From Parietaria judaica (taxonomy: Eukaryota; Streptophyta; Magnoliopsida; Rosales; Urticaceae): a DNA stretch of 64,000 nucleotides. The DNA is taken from positions 36,758,232 to 36,822,231 of the forward strand of contig OX940862.1 of assembly GCA_954871525.1 (NCBI GenBank), written 5' to 3'. Under the pieces are notes generated by a model, which saw only the letters and a list, made by a program, of their open reading frames with translations, searched no databases and was not told the origin of the DNA. The position numbers and the translations under genes were made by a program. Positions 11,771 to 21,578 of the stretch are shown in pieces (within the stretch, counting starts at the first letter, position 1; each line of letters starts with the position of its first letter).

Positions 11771-11989
11771 TATGATCAAGGAAACACGACCCCAACTATA
11801 TGTAATGACTATTTTTTTTAAACAAGCATTTCTTTTAACATTCTTCATTTAGTCCAACGGTTCAATTCATTTGAACAAAAAGGCTATCCAACAACTATTG
11901 AATAGTCTTGAGTCAGAATAGTTTATGAGGTTAATAGAGAGTTCAACCATAAATCTCTTAGTAAAGATAACTAAATCATCGAGAACGAA

Positions 11990-12825
11990 TTAATTACACC
12001 AAAAATACCTAATATTTGGTCAACCTTTTCTCTCGTGTACTAAACTTTTAAAATTGACGGCAAAAATAACCAACGTGCGTTGACCGTGACTTTGGCATGA
12101 AACCGTTAATTTTTCCGTTAAACATTCGCAATGTGCCCGTTAGCGGCAAAAATACCCAAACTTTTTTTTTTGAAAAAAAAGTAATTTTCTTAATTTATAT
12201 TTTTTTATTTACTTGATTAGTGATAATTACATGAATTCCAAATACATGGAATAACACAAAAGTTAGTCAAATCATCAACTAACTAAACCGAATCATGAAT
12301 AAAACAATTATACAGTTAATTTAAGATTGAAAGTCAAACTGCAAACAAAAACTTAATCATATTTTTTTTTACATTTGACTATCTAAATTAGTCCCCTCAA
12401 ATATCTATTAGATATTTAATACGAATTTAAAAAAATTAAAAAAGGAGAGCCGAAAATATCCGGGTCCGGAAAAATACGGATACAGATAAATAAATATCCG
12501 GACATGTCCGGATCTGGATATTTATTTTAAAAAAAAAGTAAAGCCCTTTAATTCTGGGTCATTGGATGATCAAGATCAACAGCCTAGATAAAATACGATA
12601 TTAAGGACTAAATAATAAGTAAAACACTTTTAACTAAAAAAAATAACCCGGATCCGGACCTGTCCGAGATTTTTTTCCCGGACCCAAACACGTCCGTATC
12701 CGGGTTTTTTTTTTCTTCTAAAAATATCCTAAAACGCATATAATATGTAATTCATATATATATAGTAAGACATTTTGGGGACTAAGCTAAATATATAGTA
12801 TAACATCTCAAAGAAATATTATATA

Positions 12826-12872
<47 letters not shown>

Positions 12873-13585
12873 AAACTCTTAACGCATGTATTATCAAGTT
12901 AAGACCATTACTTATATTTTTAAGTCTTTTTTTGGTCGGAACATACTTCGAAGTTATTTTGTTATCGGAGATGATTTTAGAGACGTTAATTAGTCTAGTT
13001 AATGTTTTTACATTGCTTCAAATTTCGGTTCATACTTATAATTTAAAGCAATGTGAAGAAATTAACTCGGCTAATTAACGTCTCTACATCATTGGGTTTT
13101 TGTTTAAGTTTGTCTTTCAACGTTAAATTAACTACGTATTTATTTTATTCATGATTCGGTTTAGACAGCAAATTAGTTTCTCAAAAAAATTAATATACAA
13201 TTAATATAATTGATTTCATGATCGGTTTTTGTGTATATGTAAAATTTCTCATAATAATAAGATTTTTATCAGCAAATGTAGGTTATACAAGAACATTAAA
13301 AAATCAATTGATGTTTTTACTAACTTTTGGGTTATTCCATGTATTTGGAATTCAAGTAATTATCACTAATCAAGTAAAGAAAAAAATAATTAAAAAATAA
13401 TTTTTTAAAAAAGTTTGAGTATTTTTGCCGCTAACGACCACATTGCGAATGTTAATGAAAAAATTAACGGTTTCATGCCAAAGTCACGGTCAACGCACCT
13501 TGGGTATTTTTGCCGCCAATTTTAAAAATTGGGTACATTCGGAAAGTTGACCAAAGGTTGAGTATTTTTACCGTAATTTTCCCTT
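11990..13585. mobile_element. Second long-TIR fold-back element, same family as at 4458
   Basis: The left arm (about 11990-12290) and inverted right arm (about 13245-13585) carry the same series as the 4458-6945 element: TTGACCGTGACTTTGGCATG, TTAGCGGCAAAAATACCC and GAATTCCAAATACATGGAAT. The right end reads TATTTTTACCGTAATTTTCC, inverse of the GGGAAAATT terminus. The interior has no coding sequence. It holds the dispersed motif ATCCGGGTCCGGA/TCCGGACCTGTCC around 12460-12700 and a TA tract. This is a non-autonomous member; no captured gene was recognised. The target duplication is unclear. Confidence 0.65.
12832..12870. repeat. (TA)n microsatellite
   Basis: About 18 TA units inside the second fold-back element. 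Confidence 0.9.
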
Positions 13586-14290
13586 ATATTTACGAAAGTG
13601 ACAACTAATCAGGAAGATAATCATTTTATTTGACAACGTAACATTTGATATATCATGTGTCGTCTCACAACATAAACATTTTATTTGATATTTTACGATT
13701 TTTTTTTTATATAATTCAATGATGTCAACGTAACACTTTATTTGTTTAAACTCGACTGTCTTCAAGTTGGCGTATGGTCATGGTGTCATTTCCATCTTTG
13801 ACCATTGTTACCTCACGCACCTCGCCTGTGACGACCACTGGGAAGGCGCGGCTCTAGGTCGCTAGCACCTGGAGATCACCTTGGCTCACTGTGAAGGCTT
13901 CAAACGCAGCCATGTTCGTTCGAGGAGGGGAGAACTGTTATGTAAGTTCGTTCCATAATTGGAATGATAAGGTCAATAATTAAATTTACGGTTTAAGTAA
14001 TTTAAGACCATAGTTAATAATATATTTAAATATTCGTACAAATGGGCCTGGAAAATACAATTATAGAGTTATTTTACGGTTTTTATAGAGTTATAATGCA
14101 ATTATAGAGTTATTTTACGGTTGTTAGTAAAACAACAACTAAGTGTGTCGGTTTTAAACCACAACACTGTTATGCGTATTTTTAGAACTATTTAAAATCT
14201 GAGCCCCAAAAATATAGATCAAAATCCCGCTGAGGAAAGTCAAGGTCCATCGGTCCAACTCCAAGCACATCTCGTAAGGCCTACGAGTCG
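13586..14290. other. Intergenic, no gene recognised
   Basis: Between the fold-back element and the CACTA element. A locally GC-richer patch at 13795-13935 (GGAAGGCGCGGCTCTAGGTC and neighbours) stands out but shows no recognisable coding product. The segment just before 14291, read with 39673 onward, is the CACTA insertion target. Confidence 0.5.
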
Positions 14291-14293
14291 AGA

Positions 14294-14309
14294 CACTAGT
14301 ACAAATTGT
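14294..14309 (+). repeat. CACTA left terminal inverted repeat
   Basis: CACTAGTACAAATTGT; the first 14 bases match the inverted right end except for one position (G/C at base 6). It is followed by short palindromes built on TTTCAACCATGG (14328-14400). Confidence 0.9.
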
Positions 14310-14399
14310 TGATCCTACCACGGAGTTTCAACCATGGATTTTTTAATCCATGATCGAAATCCAAGTTTCAACCATGGAAATTTTTTTCCATGGTTGAAA

Positions 14400-14930
14400 A
14401 TCGAGTAACGCCGCGGCACGCTCTCAAATTCACCACGAATATATTTACCATTGTTGAAAATGTGTTATTGAGATGTTTTTAAGCCGCGGCATGATTGGAA
14501 ATGCCGCGGCATGGTTGGTACACAACGACACTCTTAAAAACCGTTGTTCATACCACACACTGTAAGCCGCGGCGTAATTTGAAATACGCCGTGGCACGTC
14601 AATTTTTACAGATAAGCCCCAGAATTATACATGAAACGCGGCGGCAATATTTGTACACGATGAAATCTCATAAACCGTTGTTCATACCATGCAGAGTACG
14701 CCGCGACGTTTAATTGAAAACGCCACGGCACGTGATTTTAGAGAGATAAGCCGTGGCATTATCTTTTCTACGCCGCGGCATGGATGGTACACAACGACAG
14801 CATGAAACCGTTGTTCATAAAGCCGCAGTAAACCCTTTGTATGCCGCGGCGTGTCTTAAAAAACGCCACGGCATACACACGCCGTGGCATTACTAACAAC
14901 AAGCCGCGGCGTGTATCGTATTTAGCCGAA
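14400..14930. repeat. Left subterminal GCCGCGGC array
   Basis: Roughly fifteen copies of GCCGCGGC or one-step variants (GCCGTGGC, GCCACGGC), for example 14410, 14483, 14503 and 14565. The complete palindrome ATGCCGCGGCAT is at 14501-14512. Spacers repeat ACAACGAC and CCGTTGTTCATA. In En/Spm, subterminal 12-bp motifs bind the regulatory TnpA protein; the same role here is inferred by position. Confidence 0.75.
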
Positions 14931-15607
14931 CCCTAACTTTCTCATTTTCTCATTTCCGCCGCGTGCCTCTCGACTCCTCGACACCCAAAAACTTTAGCCG
15001 TGCCTCTCGCCCTCGCCTCTTTACCTAGCCCATCACCCCCACTATCTTGCCGTCGTTTCGCCGCAAGTGCCGTCATCAAACGTCGCCGGTAAGTTCTCTC
15101 AACGTTAGTGTCAAGCTTCGTTTTTATAGTATTTTTTTTAATCAATACTTGAATATTGGTGTTGATTAGGTCATGGTATTGGTTTTGTGAGTTTCAATTA
15201 GGTTTGGAATTTAGGTATTGGTTTTGTGAGTTTCAATTATGTTTTGAAATAGGTATTGGTTTTGTGAGATGAAATTAGCTTTTGTAATTAGGTTTTGGTT
15301 TTGTGAGTGAAATTAGGATTTGAAATTAGATTTTGTATTTAGGTTTGGAAATTAATTGGGTATTGAATTTAGGTTTTGCGAATTGAAATTTAGTTTAAGG
15401 TATTGTAATTGCGTTTTAAAATTAGGTTTTCGTATTGAAATTGTGTTTTAAAAATTTGGATTAGTTTTGAAATTGCGTATTGAAATTCGATTTTGAAATT
15501 AGTTTTGTAATAATTAGGTGTTGGGAATTGAAATTAGTTATATTGATTAGTTTTTTTGCTTGAAATTAATAATTTAATATGTGACGTTATCTTTTTAATA
15601 GGTTTAA
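14931..15607 (+). other. Gene A 5' leader exon and minisatellite-bearing intron
   Basis: A CG- and CT-rich leader (to about 15088) ends with a good donor (GCCG/GTAAGT). Acceptor AATAG/GTTTAA at about 15600 lies seven bases before the gene A ATG. The intron between them is made of diverged repeats of the type TTTTGTGAGTTTCAATTAGG and GTTTTGAAATTAG (15165-15540). A leader intron is common in plant genes and in transposon genes; the exact transcript start is not determinable. Confidence 0.5.
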
Positions 15608-17196
15608 ATGGCACCCAAAAAAAAAAGAGCATGTGGTTACTTATTGGTTCGCGGATCCGGAAGCCGAGCCCAAGAGGCCTCGAAGGATCTTCCAGTTAAT
15701 CCACCACCTCCCATTGAAACACCGAACTTCAACACCGAGGCAGCCATGAAAAGATTTCTACAAATTAGAACGCGAAAAATATGCCTAGAGCGGGGATTTG
15801 CCAAATTCCTGATCTCAGATATGGGAGAACTCGGGGAAGATCTCAATAGGAGCATCATAGAGCGCGGTTGGGAGAATTTTATACTCCAACCAAAGCTACA
15901 GGCGAAGAGTGTCCTGGTGCACGAATTCTATGCAGCTCTTCCCGATGAGTCAGCAATCGGGTTTGTTAGTGTTCGGGGTACTCGATTTGAGATTGATCCT
16001 CGAATCATCAATGCGTTCCTCGGTACCCGCAATTTGACGGACGAGGAAAACGAGCACACCCACTTGGACGGCCAAGAGTTGAATCAAGCGTTCTACGACG
16101 ACATAGCGGCGACAATTGCTACGCCCGGAGCTCAATGGCACGAGAGGGGCGGAGAGACGAGGCTGGTAAAAAGTCAGCTTAATCGGAAAGCCAAAGTGTG
16201 GATGTACTTCTTTGGGAGCAACCTATACCCGCACTTGCACTTCACGGAGCTGCAGTTCGACTTTCTCAAGTTGATCTACGCCGGAGTTAAGGGATTGAAT
16301 ATCGACGTCGGTCGTTTCATATTCTCCAACATACGTAGCATGGTGTACGAGCAGTCGAAGTGCTCATTGGGCTTCCCGTTCCTTATCACAGCTCTCTGCA
16401 AAAACGCCGGGGTAAGTATAGCTTCATTTGTGTATAAGTTTAGTTGTGAAATTCAGTTGTATAAATATTGATTTAATCTGTTTTTCGAACTATCGTTTAG
16501 ATCAAGGAGAATGAACTCGACATTGCGGTGCCGTATGGAAAGAAAATGGACGCGGCCTGGATTCGGAGTTTGAAAGAACCCGAAGACGAGGAGCCAGCGA
16601 TTATACCCGGCCGGGATCAGGATGTTGAGATGCCTCCTGTTGCCGCCCCCCACCGCCTGAGCTTAACTACGATGCTCCGCCGATAAGAGCCTTCGTGGCT
16701 CACGGTGTTCGTAGTCTGCTAGAGTTCACCGCATATTGTCGGTCCTTCTGGCCGGGTATCTATCCAGGTTTGAATCTTATCCTTAATCAATATTACATAT
16801 GTATTGAAATGTTTTTTATAATCAATAAATGCAATCTGTAAAATTTACCTAGGATTCGACGCACCAAATCAGTTTCCACCAATGCCGTGGCCATCAGGAT
16901 ATCCTGATCAGTATCTAGAGCCAGCATTTGCTGAAGGCCCTGAGAACAACGAGGGCCAGAACGGTGGCGAGAATGTGGGCGTGGACAACGATAACGAGAA
17001 CCCCGAGATCCCCGACAACCCGGAGAACCCCGAGATCCCCAACAACCCCGAGAACACTGAGAACCAGGCCAACACTGAGAACACCGAGAACCCGGTCAAC
17101 CGCGTCAACACCGAGAACCCCGTCAACCCCAACAACACCGAGAACACCGAGAACCCCGTCAACACCGTGAACCCCGTCAACACCGAGAACAATTGA
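15608..17196 (+). pseudogene. CACTA gene A: plant transposon protein with N-T-E-N-P repeat tail
   Basis: Exon 1 is 15608-16411 (268 codons, donor GGG/GTAAGT). Exon 2 starts at 16501 (acceptor TTTAG). Exon 3 is 16853-17196. The N-terminus MAPKKKRACGYLL is basic. The body contains ERGFAKFLISDMGEL, IERGWENFILQP, VLVHEFYAALPDE, VSVRGTRFEIDPRIINAFLG, KAKVWMYFFGSNLYPH and LKLIYAGVKGLNIDVGRFIF. That pattern matches the 'putative plant transposon protein' domain (PF20167 type) often carried by plant CACTA elements; its function is unknown. The tail is about 85 residues of low-complexity Asn-Glu-Pro/Thr repeats (NTENPV-like) ending in TGA. In exon 2 the frame breaks in a C run near 16647 (the frame VAAPHRL gives way to PPPELNYDAPP), so the copy is probably defective. 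The exon 2 donor could be at 16755 or about 12 bp later. Confidence 0.65.
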
Positions 17197-17517
17197 TTTT
17201 GTTTATATATTTATTTTGTTTATAATGTTTATTACTTTTGAACAATTGTTTATTATGTTGATTTTGTTTGAACAATTATTTAATTAATATTACTATGTTT
17301 TGTTTTTTGTTTAAACAATTATTTAATTAATATTACAATGTTGTCTTTTTTGTTTGAACAATTATTTAGTTAAGATTATTAATTGCATTATTTTTTATTT
17401 TTTTTTTGAAAATAAAATTATCAACATTTTCATAGTTTATTAATAAGATAATTTAATTTAGTAAAATTGTGTTACAATTAATATGATAACTAATAATTAC
17501 ACTGTAAACTTGCTTAT

Positions 17518-17860
17518 CCTGCCGCGGCATCTAAATAAACACGCCGTGGCTTGATTTTAATTTACAAATTTGCCCTCTTGATTAGGCAACTCACCGCGGC
17601 ATTGTCACAAAAGGCCTCGGCGAGTTGCATAATTATGAGGATATATTGTTAAACAGAAGAGATAAGTCGCGGCATTCTGTTACCCATGCCTTGGCATGGC
17701 GAAGAAAGCCACGGCTTGCTACTACCATGCCGAGGCATATCTGTTGTTTAAGGCCGAGGCATAGTGTTTAATATGCCGTGGCGTGAGTTCGACTACAGTT
17801 ATCTGTCATGGTTCAATAGGTCATGCCGTGGCCTCTTCAAAGTACGCTGCGGCATGTTTA
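17518..17860. repeat. Internal GCCGCGGC-type array 1
   Basis: Cluster of GCCGCGGC variants (GCCGTGGC, GCCTCGGC, GCCTTGGC, GCCACGGC, GCCGAGGC) immediately downstream of gene A, far from the element's ends. Confidence 0.7.
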
Positions 17861-18184
17861 TTTATTTTTACAATTTTACCCTACTTAAACTCTAAACTTT
17901 AAACTCATAAAATTAAACTGTAATTAATATGTAAGAATACATATGTGATTAATTATAAAATATATAGAATTATGAATACATATGTTTATATTATAAATAC
18001 ATGATTATCATCAACAATTCCACATTACAAGTACCACATATGAAAACTACCACATTACAACTCCATTACAATTTAAAGCTAAATTTTCACATATTTTTAA
18101 CAATACAATTACTTATTATGTTTATTTTTATGTTTTTGGTTTGAACAATTATCTAATTAATATTATACATTGTAAATTTACTTA

Positions 18185-18605
18185 TCATGCCGCGACATTT
18201 GAATGAACACGCTCTGGCTTCATTTTAATTTACAAATTTTCCCTCTTGATTATGCAACTCGCCGCGGCACTGTCAGGATAGGCCTTGGCGAGTTGCATAA
18301 TTATGAGGGTACATTGGTAAACAGAGATAAGTCGCGGCATTCTGTTACCCATGCCTTGGCATGGCCAAGGAAGCCACGGCTTGCTGATACCATTCCGAGG
18401 CATATATGTTGTTTCAAATTATACAGAGAGCATGGATTCTGTAAGTCATTAAATGCCGCGGCGTTACTACCATTCTGCCGCGGCGATTGTTCAAATGCCG
18501 AGGCATAGTTTTTGATATGCCGTGGCGTGAGTTCGACTACGGTTATTAGTCATGGTTCAATAGGTCATGCCACGACATTGTTAACATTGTGCCGCGGCGA
18601 GTATC
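18185..18605. repeat. Internal GCCGCGGC-type array 2
   Basis: Same motif family and the same spacer series as array 1. It includes GCCGCGGCGTTACTACCATT and CTGCCGCGGCGATTG around 18455-18490. Confidence 0.7.
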
Positions 18606-18924
18606 ATACTTCATTCAATTGCGAAAAATTAAAAAATATATAGAGTACATCATTACATTTATTAATTTTAAAACAACAAAATCACTACGAACAATTCAAC
18701 ATTACATTTAATATTAAAACAACATAATCGCTTACAACAGTTAAACAATACATTTAATAATTTTAAAACAACAAAATCACTTACAACAATTAAATATTAC
18801 ATTTAATAGTTTTAAAACAACAAAATCACTCACAACAATTCAACATTACATTTAATACTTTTTCAAATAACAAAATAACTCACAACAATTCAATATTATA
18901 TTAATAAAACTACAACAATTAAAA

Positions 18925-19255
18925 TCATAATTCGTCATCAATACCTAAATCTCTGCGATAACGATTGGCATGTCGGCGTAAATGAGTTGTGCCTCGTTCA
19001 ACGATTGCAAGAATCTCTTGTCGGCACCATTTGCATTTTGCGTACCTATCTTGAGTTTGAGTCTCATTGTTCCATTTGAGCCTCATTTGAAAATCTGTTT
19101 CCCATAGTTAAGACGGTGGCCTACCACGTCCACGCACACGCCCACGCCCACGCCCCCTCGTCGGTCGTGGCCCACCGGCATGAGAGGTCCGATTTAGAGT
19201 TGGATTCGGAGGCATTTCAAACTCCTCGGTGTCGTCGGAGGAGATGACAATAGTA
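18925..19255 (-). pseudogene. BED-like zinc-finger protein, broken copy 1
   Basis: The minus-strand frame ends with TGA at 18927-18925. It reads SSDDTEEFEMPPNP, an Arg-Gly-rich stretch (GRGRGRVRGRGRPP), a TAA at 19110-19108, then WETDFQMRLKWNNETQTQDR, YAKCKWCRQEILAIVERG and TTHLRRHANRYRRDLGIDD. The C-x2-C ... H-x3-H spacing after an aromatic-rich start resembles a BED-type zinc finger as found in transposase proteins. No clear start codon is seen; a splice acceptor (TTACAG) may precede it. The in-frame TAA separates the RG-rich part from the finger. Function in the element is unknown; a DNA-binding role is inferred from the finger only. Confidence 0.5.
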
Positions 19256-19544
19256 TTAAACTGTAATTATGTTTATTTTTACCCTAGACTTTAAACCCAT
19301 AAAATTAAACTGTAATTATGTTTATTTTTATGTTTTTGGTTTGAAAATTATATAATTAACAGTACAATGTTGTGTTTTTTGTTTGAACGATTATTTAGTT
19401 ATGATTATTAATTGCATTATTTTGTTTTTTTTTTTAAATAAAATTATCAACATTTTCATAGTTTATTAATAAGATAATTTAATTTACTAAAATTGTGTTA
19501 CAATTAATATGATAACTAAAAATTACATTGTAATTTACTTATCA

Positions 19545-19965
19545 TGCCGCGGCATTTGAATGAAAACGCTGTGGCTTCATTTTATTTTACAAATTTGCCC
19601 TCTTGATTATGCAACTCGCCGCGACACTTTCACGAAAGGCCTCGGCGAGTTGCATAATTATGAGGGTACATTGGTAAACAGACGAGGTAAGTCGCGGCAT
19701 TCTGTTACCCATGCCTTGGCATGGCCAAGGAAGCCACGGCTTGCTGATACCATGCCGAGGCATATATGTTGTTTCAAATTATACAGAGAGCATGGATTCT
19801 GTAAGTCATTAAATGCCGCGGCGTTACTACCATTCTGCCGCGGCGATTGTTCAAATGCCGAGGCATAGTTTTTGATATGCCATGGCTTGATTTCAACTAC
19901 GGTTATTAGTCATGGTTCAACAGGTTATGCGAAGGCTTATTAACATTACGCCGCGGCGTTATCAA
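19545..19965. repeat. Internal GCCGCGGC-type array 3
   Basis: Third copy of the motif cluster, including a full palindrome ATGCCGCGGCAT at 19544-19555. Confidence 0.7.
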
Positions 19966-20340
19966 TTAATTTTTATTATATTTCCTTAACTTAAAACCCT
20001 AAACTTTTAACCCATAAAATTAAACTGTAATTATTATTCGTTTCATACAAATATGTAAGAATACATATGTGATTAATTATAAAATATATAGAATTATGAA
20101 TACATATGTTTATATTATAAATACATTATTATCATCAATAATTCCACATTACAAGTACCATATGGAAAGTACCACATTACAAAACATTACTAGTACCACA
20201 TTACAACACATTACAAGTACATTATGATAAGTCGTGCCACATTACAACTCCATCAATATTTAAAGCTACATTTGTCACATAATAATAAAAATACAATTAA
20301 AAAACGTAAAATAATAAATATTTAAATACAATGTTTTCTA

Positions 20341-20885
20341 CGACAACGCACGCCATGAGCACGAAGCGAATAGATTTCTCGTACTGGGTAGGGAAGAATA
20401 AACAATAGTCCGCACCATTTTCATTTAGTGTGCTTATCAAAATTTTGAGTCAAGCTATTCCACTCATACTTTATATGGAAATCTGTCTCCCACGATGAAG
20501 AAAATTGTGATCCACCACTACCTCTTGTGCGGCTTGAACCAACGGAAAGAGCGGAGAGAATCTGACCTGGAGGTATTTCAGACTCTATGGTTTCTTCGGA
20601 ATTTTGAACGCTTTCTTGAGAATTTGTTTCTGGGACCATAGTATCATTGGAGTTTATAATTTCTGGGACTTCCGAATCAGAGTTTGTATCAGGGACCACC
20701 GTATCATCGGAATTTGTTTCTGGGACCACCGTATTATCGGAATTTGTTTCTGGGACCACCGTACCATCTGATAGATTTACCTGGTGATCGTTGTCATCAT
20801 CGGAAGAAGACGAAGAAGAGGACGAAACAATAACGACTGGGCCATTACCGATAGAAGACGGATGATCATCCATAATAATTTTCAA
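20341..20885 (-). pseudogene. BED-like zinc-finger protein, broken copy 2
   Basis: Paralogue of copy 1. From the ATG near 20885 it begins MKIIMDDHPSSIGNGP, then an acidic Ser-rich run (VVIVSSSSSSSSDDD). Tandem Thr-Val-Val-Pro-Glu-Thr-Asn-Ser-Asp repeats (VVPETNSDNT type, four to five units) follow, then RTRGSGGSQFSSSWETDF, aligning with the WETDF of copy 1. A TGA at 20423-20421 falls where copy 1 has the first zinc-ligand Cys (KCKWC in copy 1; K-stop-KWC here). Weak homology continues beyond it (REIYSLRAHGVR). The finger is therefore lost, although a 154-residue acidic repeat protein could still be made. Confidence 0.5.
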
Positions 20886-21060
20886 TTTTTGTAAACAAGA
20901 TATTTTGTGTGGGTCAAAATATAAGTTAAATGGTTGTATATATAGAAAAAAGTTATGAATTATAAGTTTTTTAAACTATTTTCGCGAATATAGCTGTTTA
21001 TAACCGTTGGAAGGTAATAAATTTAACCCTGGTAGCTAGTAAAAATATAGCCGTTTTTAC
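20886..21060. other. Spacer upstream of zinc-finger copy 2
   Basis: A short AT-rich spacer that would contain the minus-strand promoter of copy 2 (ATTTATAT-like sequence near 20930-20945). Nothing else recognised. Confidence 0.35.
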
Positions 21061-21064
21061 GTCA

Positions 21065-21405
21065 GCACGATCAAGCCGCGGCGTATTAACTATAAGCCGC
21101 GGAACATTGAAGCTTGTCACCATTATGCCCTCCGATAAATGACGAAAGCCGCGGCTAATAAACTAAAGGCCGCGGCGCGTTTCGAAATATGGGGTCTAAT
21201 TCTAAATGGCAGAAGTATGCCGCAGCGTTAAGTAACAAATGCCAAGGCATGAAACACAAAAGCCTCAGCTTGCTGTGACCATGCCGCGGCGTATATCGGG
21301 AAAAATCTTCCCCCGAAATCAAGTTTGATCGAGAATGTCTAAAAAAAGGGTCGATAATAGATCAACATGCCGTGGCGTAATTACCTAATGCCACGGCATA
21401 CTTCG
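21065..21405. repeat. Internal GCCGCGGC-type array upstream of transposase
   Basis: About twelve GCCGCGGC variants between zinc-finger copy 2 and the transposase start, so both divergent promoters have a motif cluster. Confidence 0.65.
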
Positions 21406-21578
21406 CAGATCTGCACTTTTTTTTCTTTTCATACCCATTTACACCATAACTCCAAAAACCCTATTTTTTCTCCCTTAGGTGACTTTCTTTCGATTTCGAA
21501 TTCGGGCTCGGTGCTTCGTCACAGAAGAAAACAGTATTTAATCTTCAAATTCTTTATTTGCAATATGGCATTTAGGGA

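Larger units (their letters stand above)
17400..20300. repeat. Tandemly multiplied block (three diverged units)
   Basis: The same series recurs from about 17400, 18100 and 19430: ATTATCAACATTTTCATAG, AAAATTGTGTTACAATTAAT, a GCCGCGGC cluster with GAGTTGCATAATTATGAGG and TGTTACCCATGCCTTGGCAT, then an AT-rich part with GTAAGAATACATATGTGATT and CCACATTACAAGTACCACAT. Unit 2 and unit 3 also hold one minus-strand zinc-finger pseudogene each. The block has therefore grown by duplication inside the transposon and each unit has diverged since. Confidence 0.75.

Noticed and set aside
18203..19868. Two similar 100-residue plus-strand frames (about 18203-18508 and 19560-19868)
   Set aside because: They translate the duplicated GCCGCGGC arrays; their similarity is that of the DNA repeat, with no sign of protein constraint.
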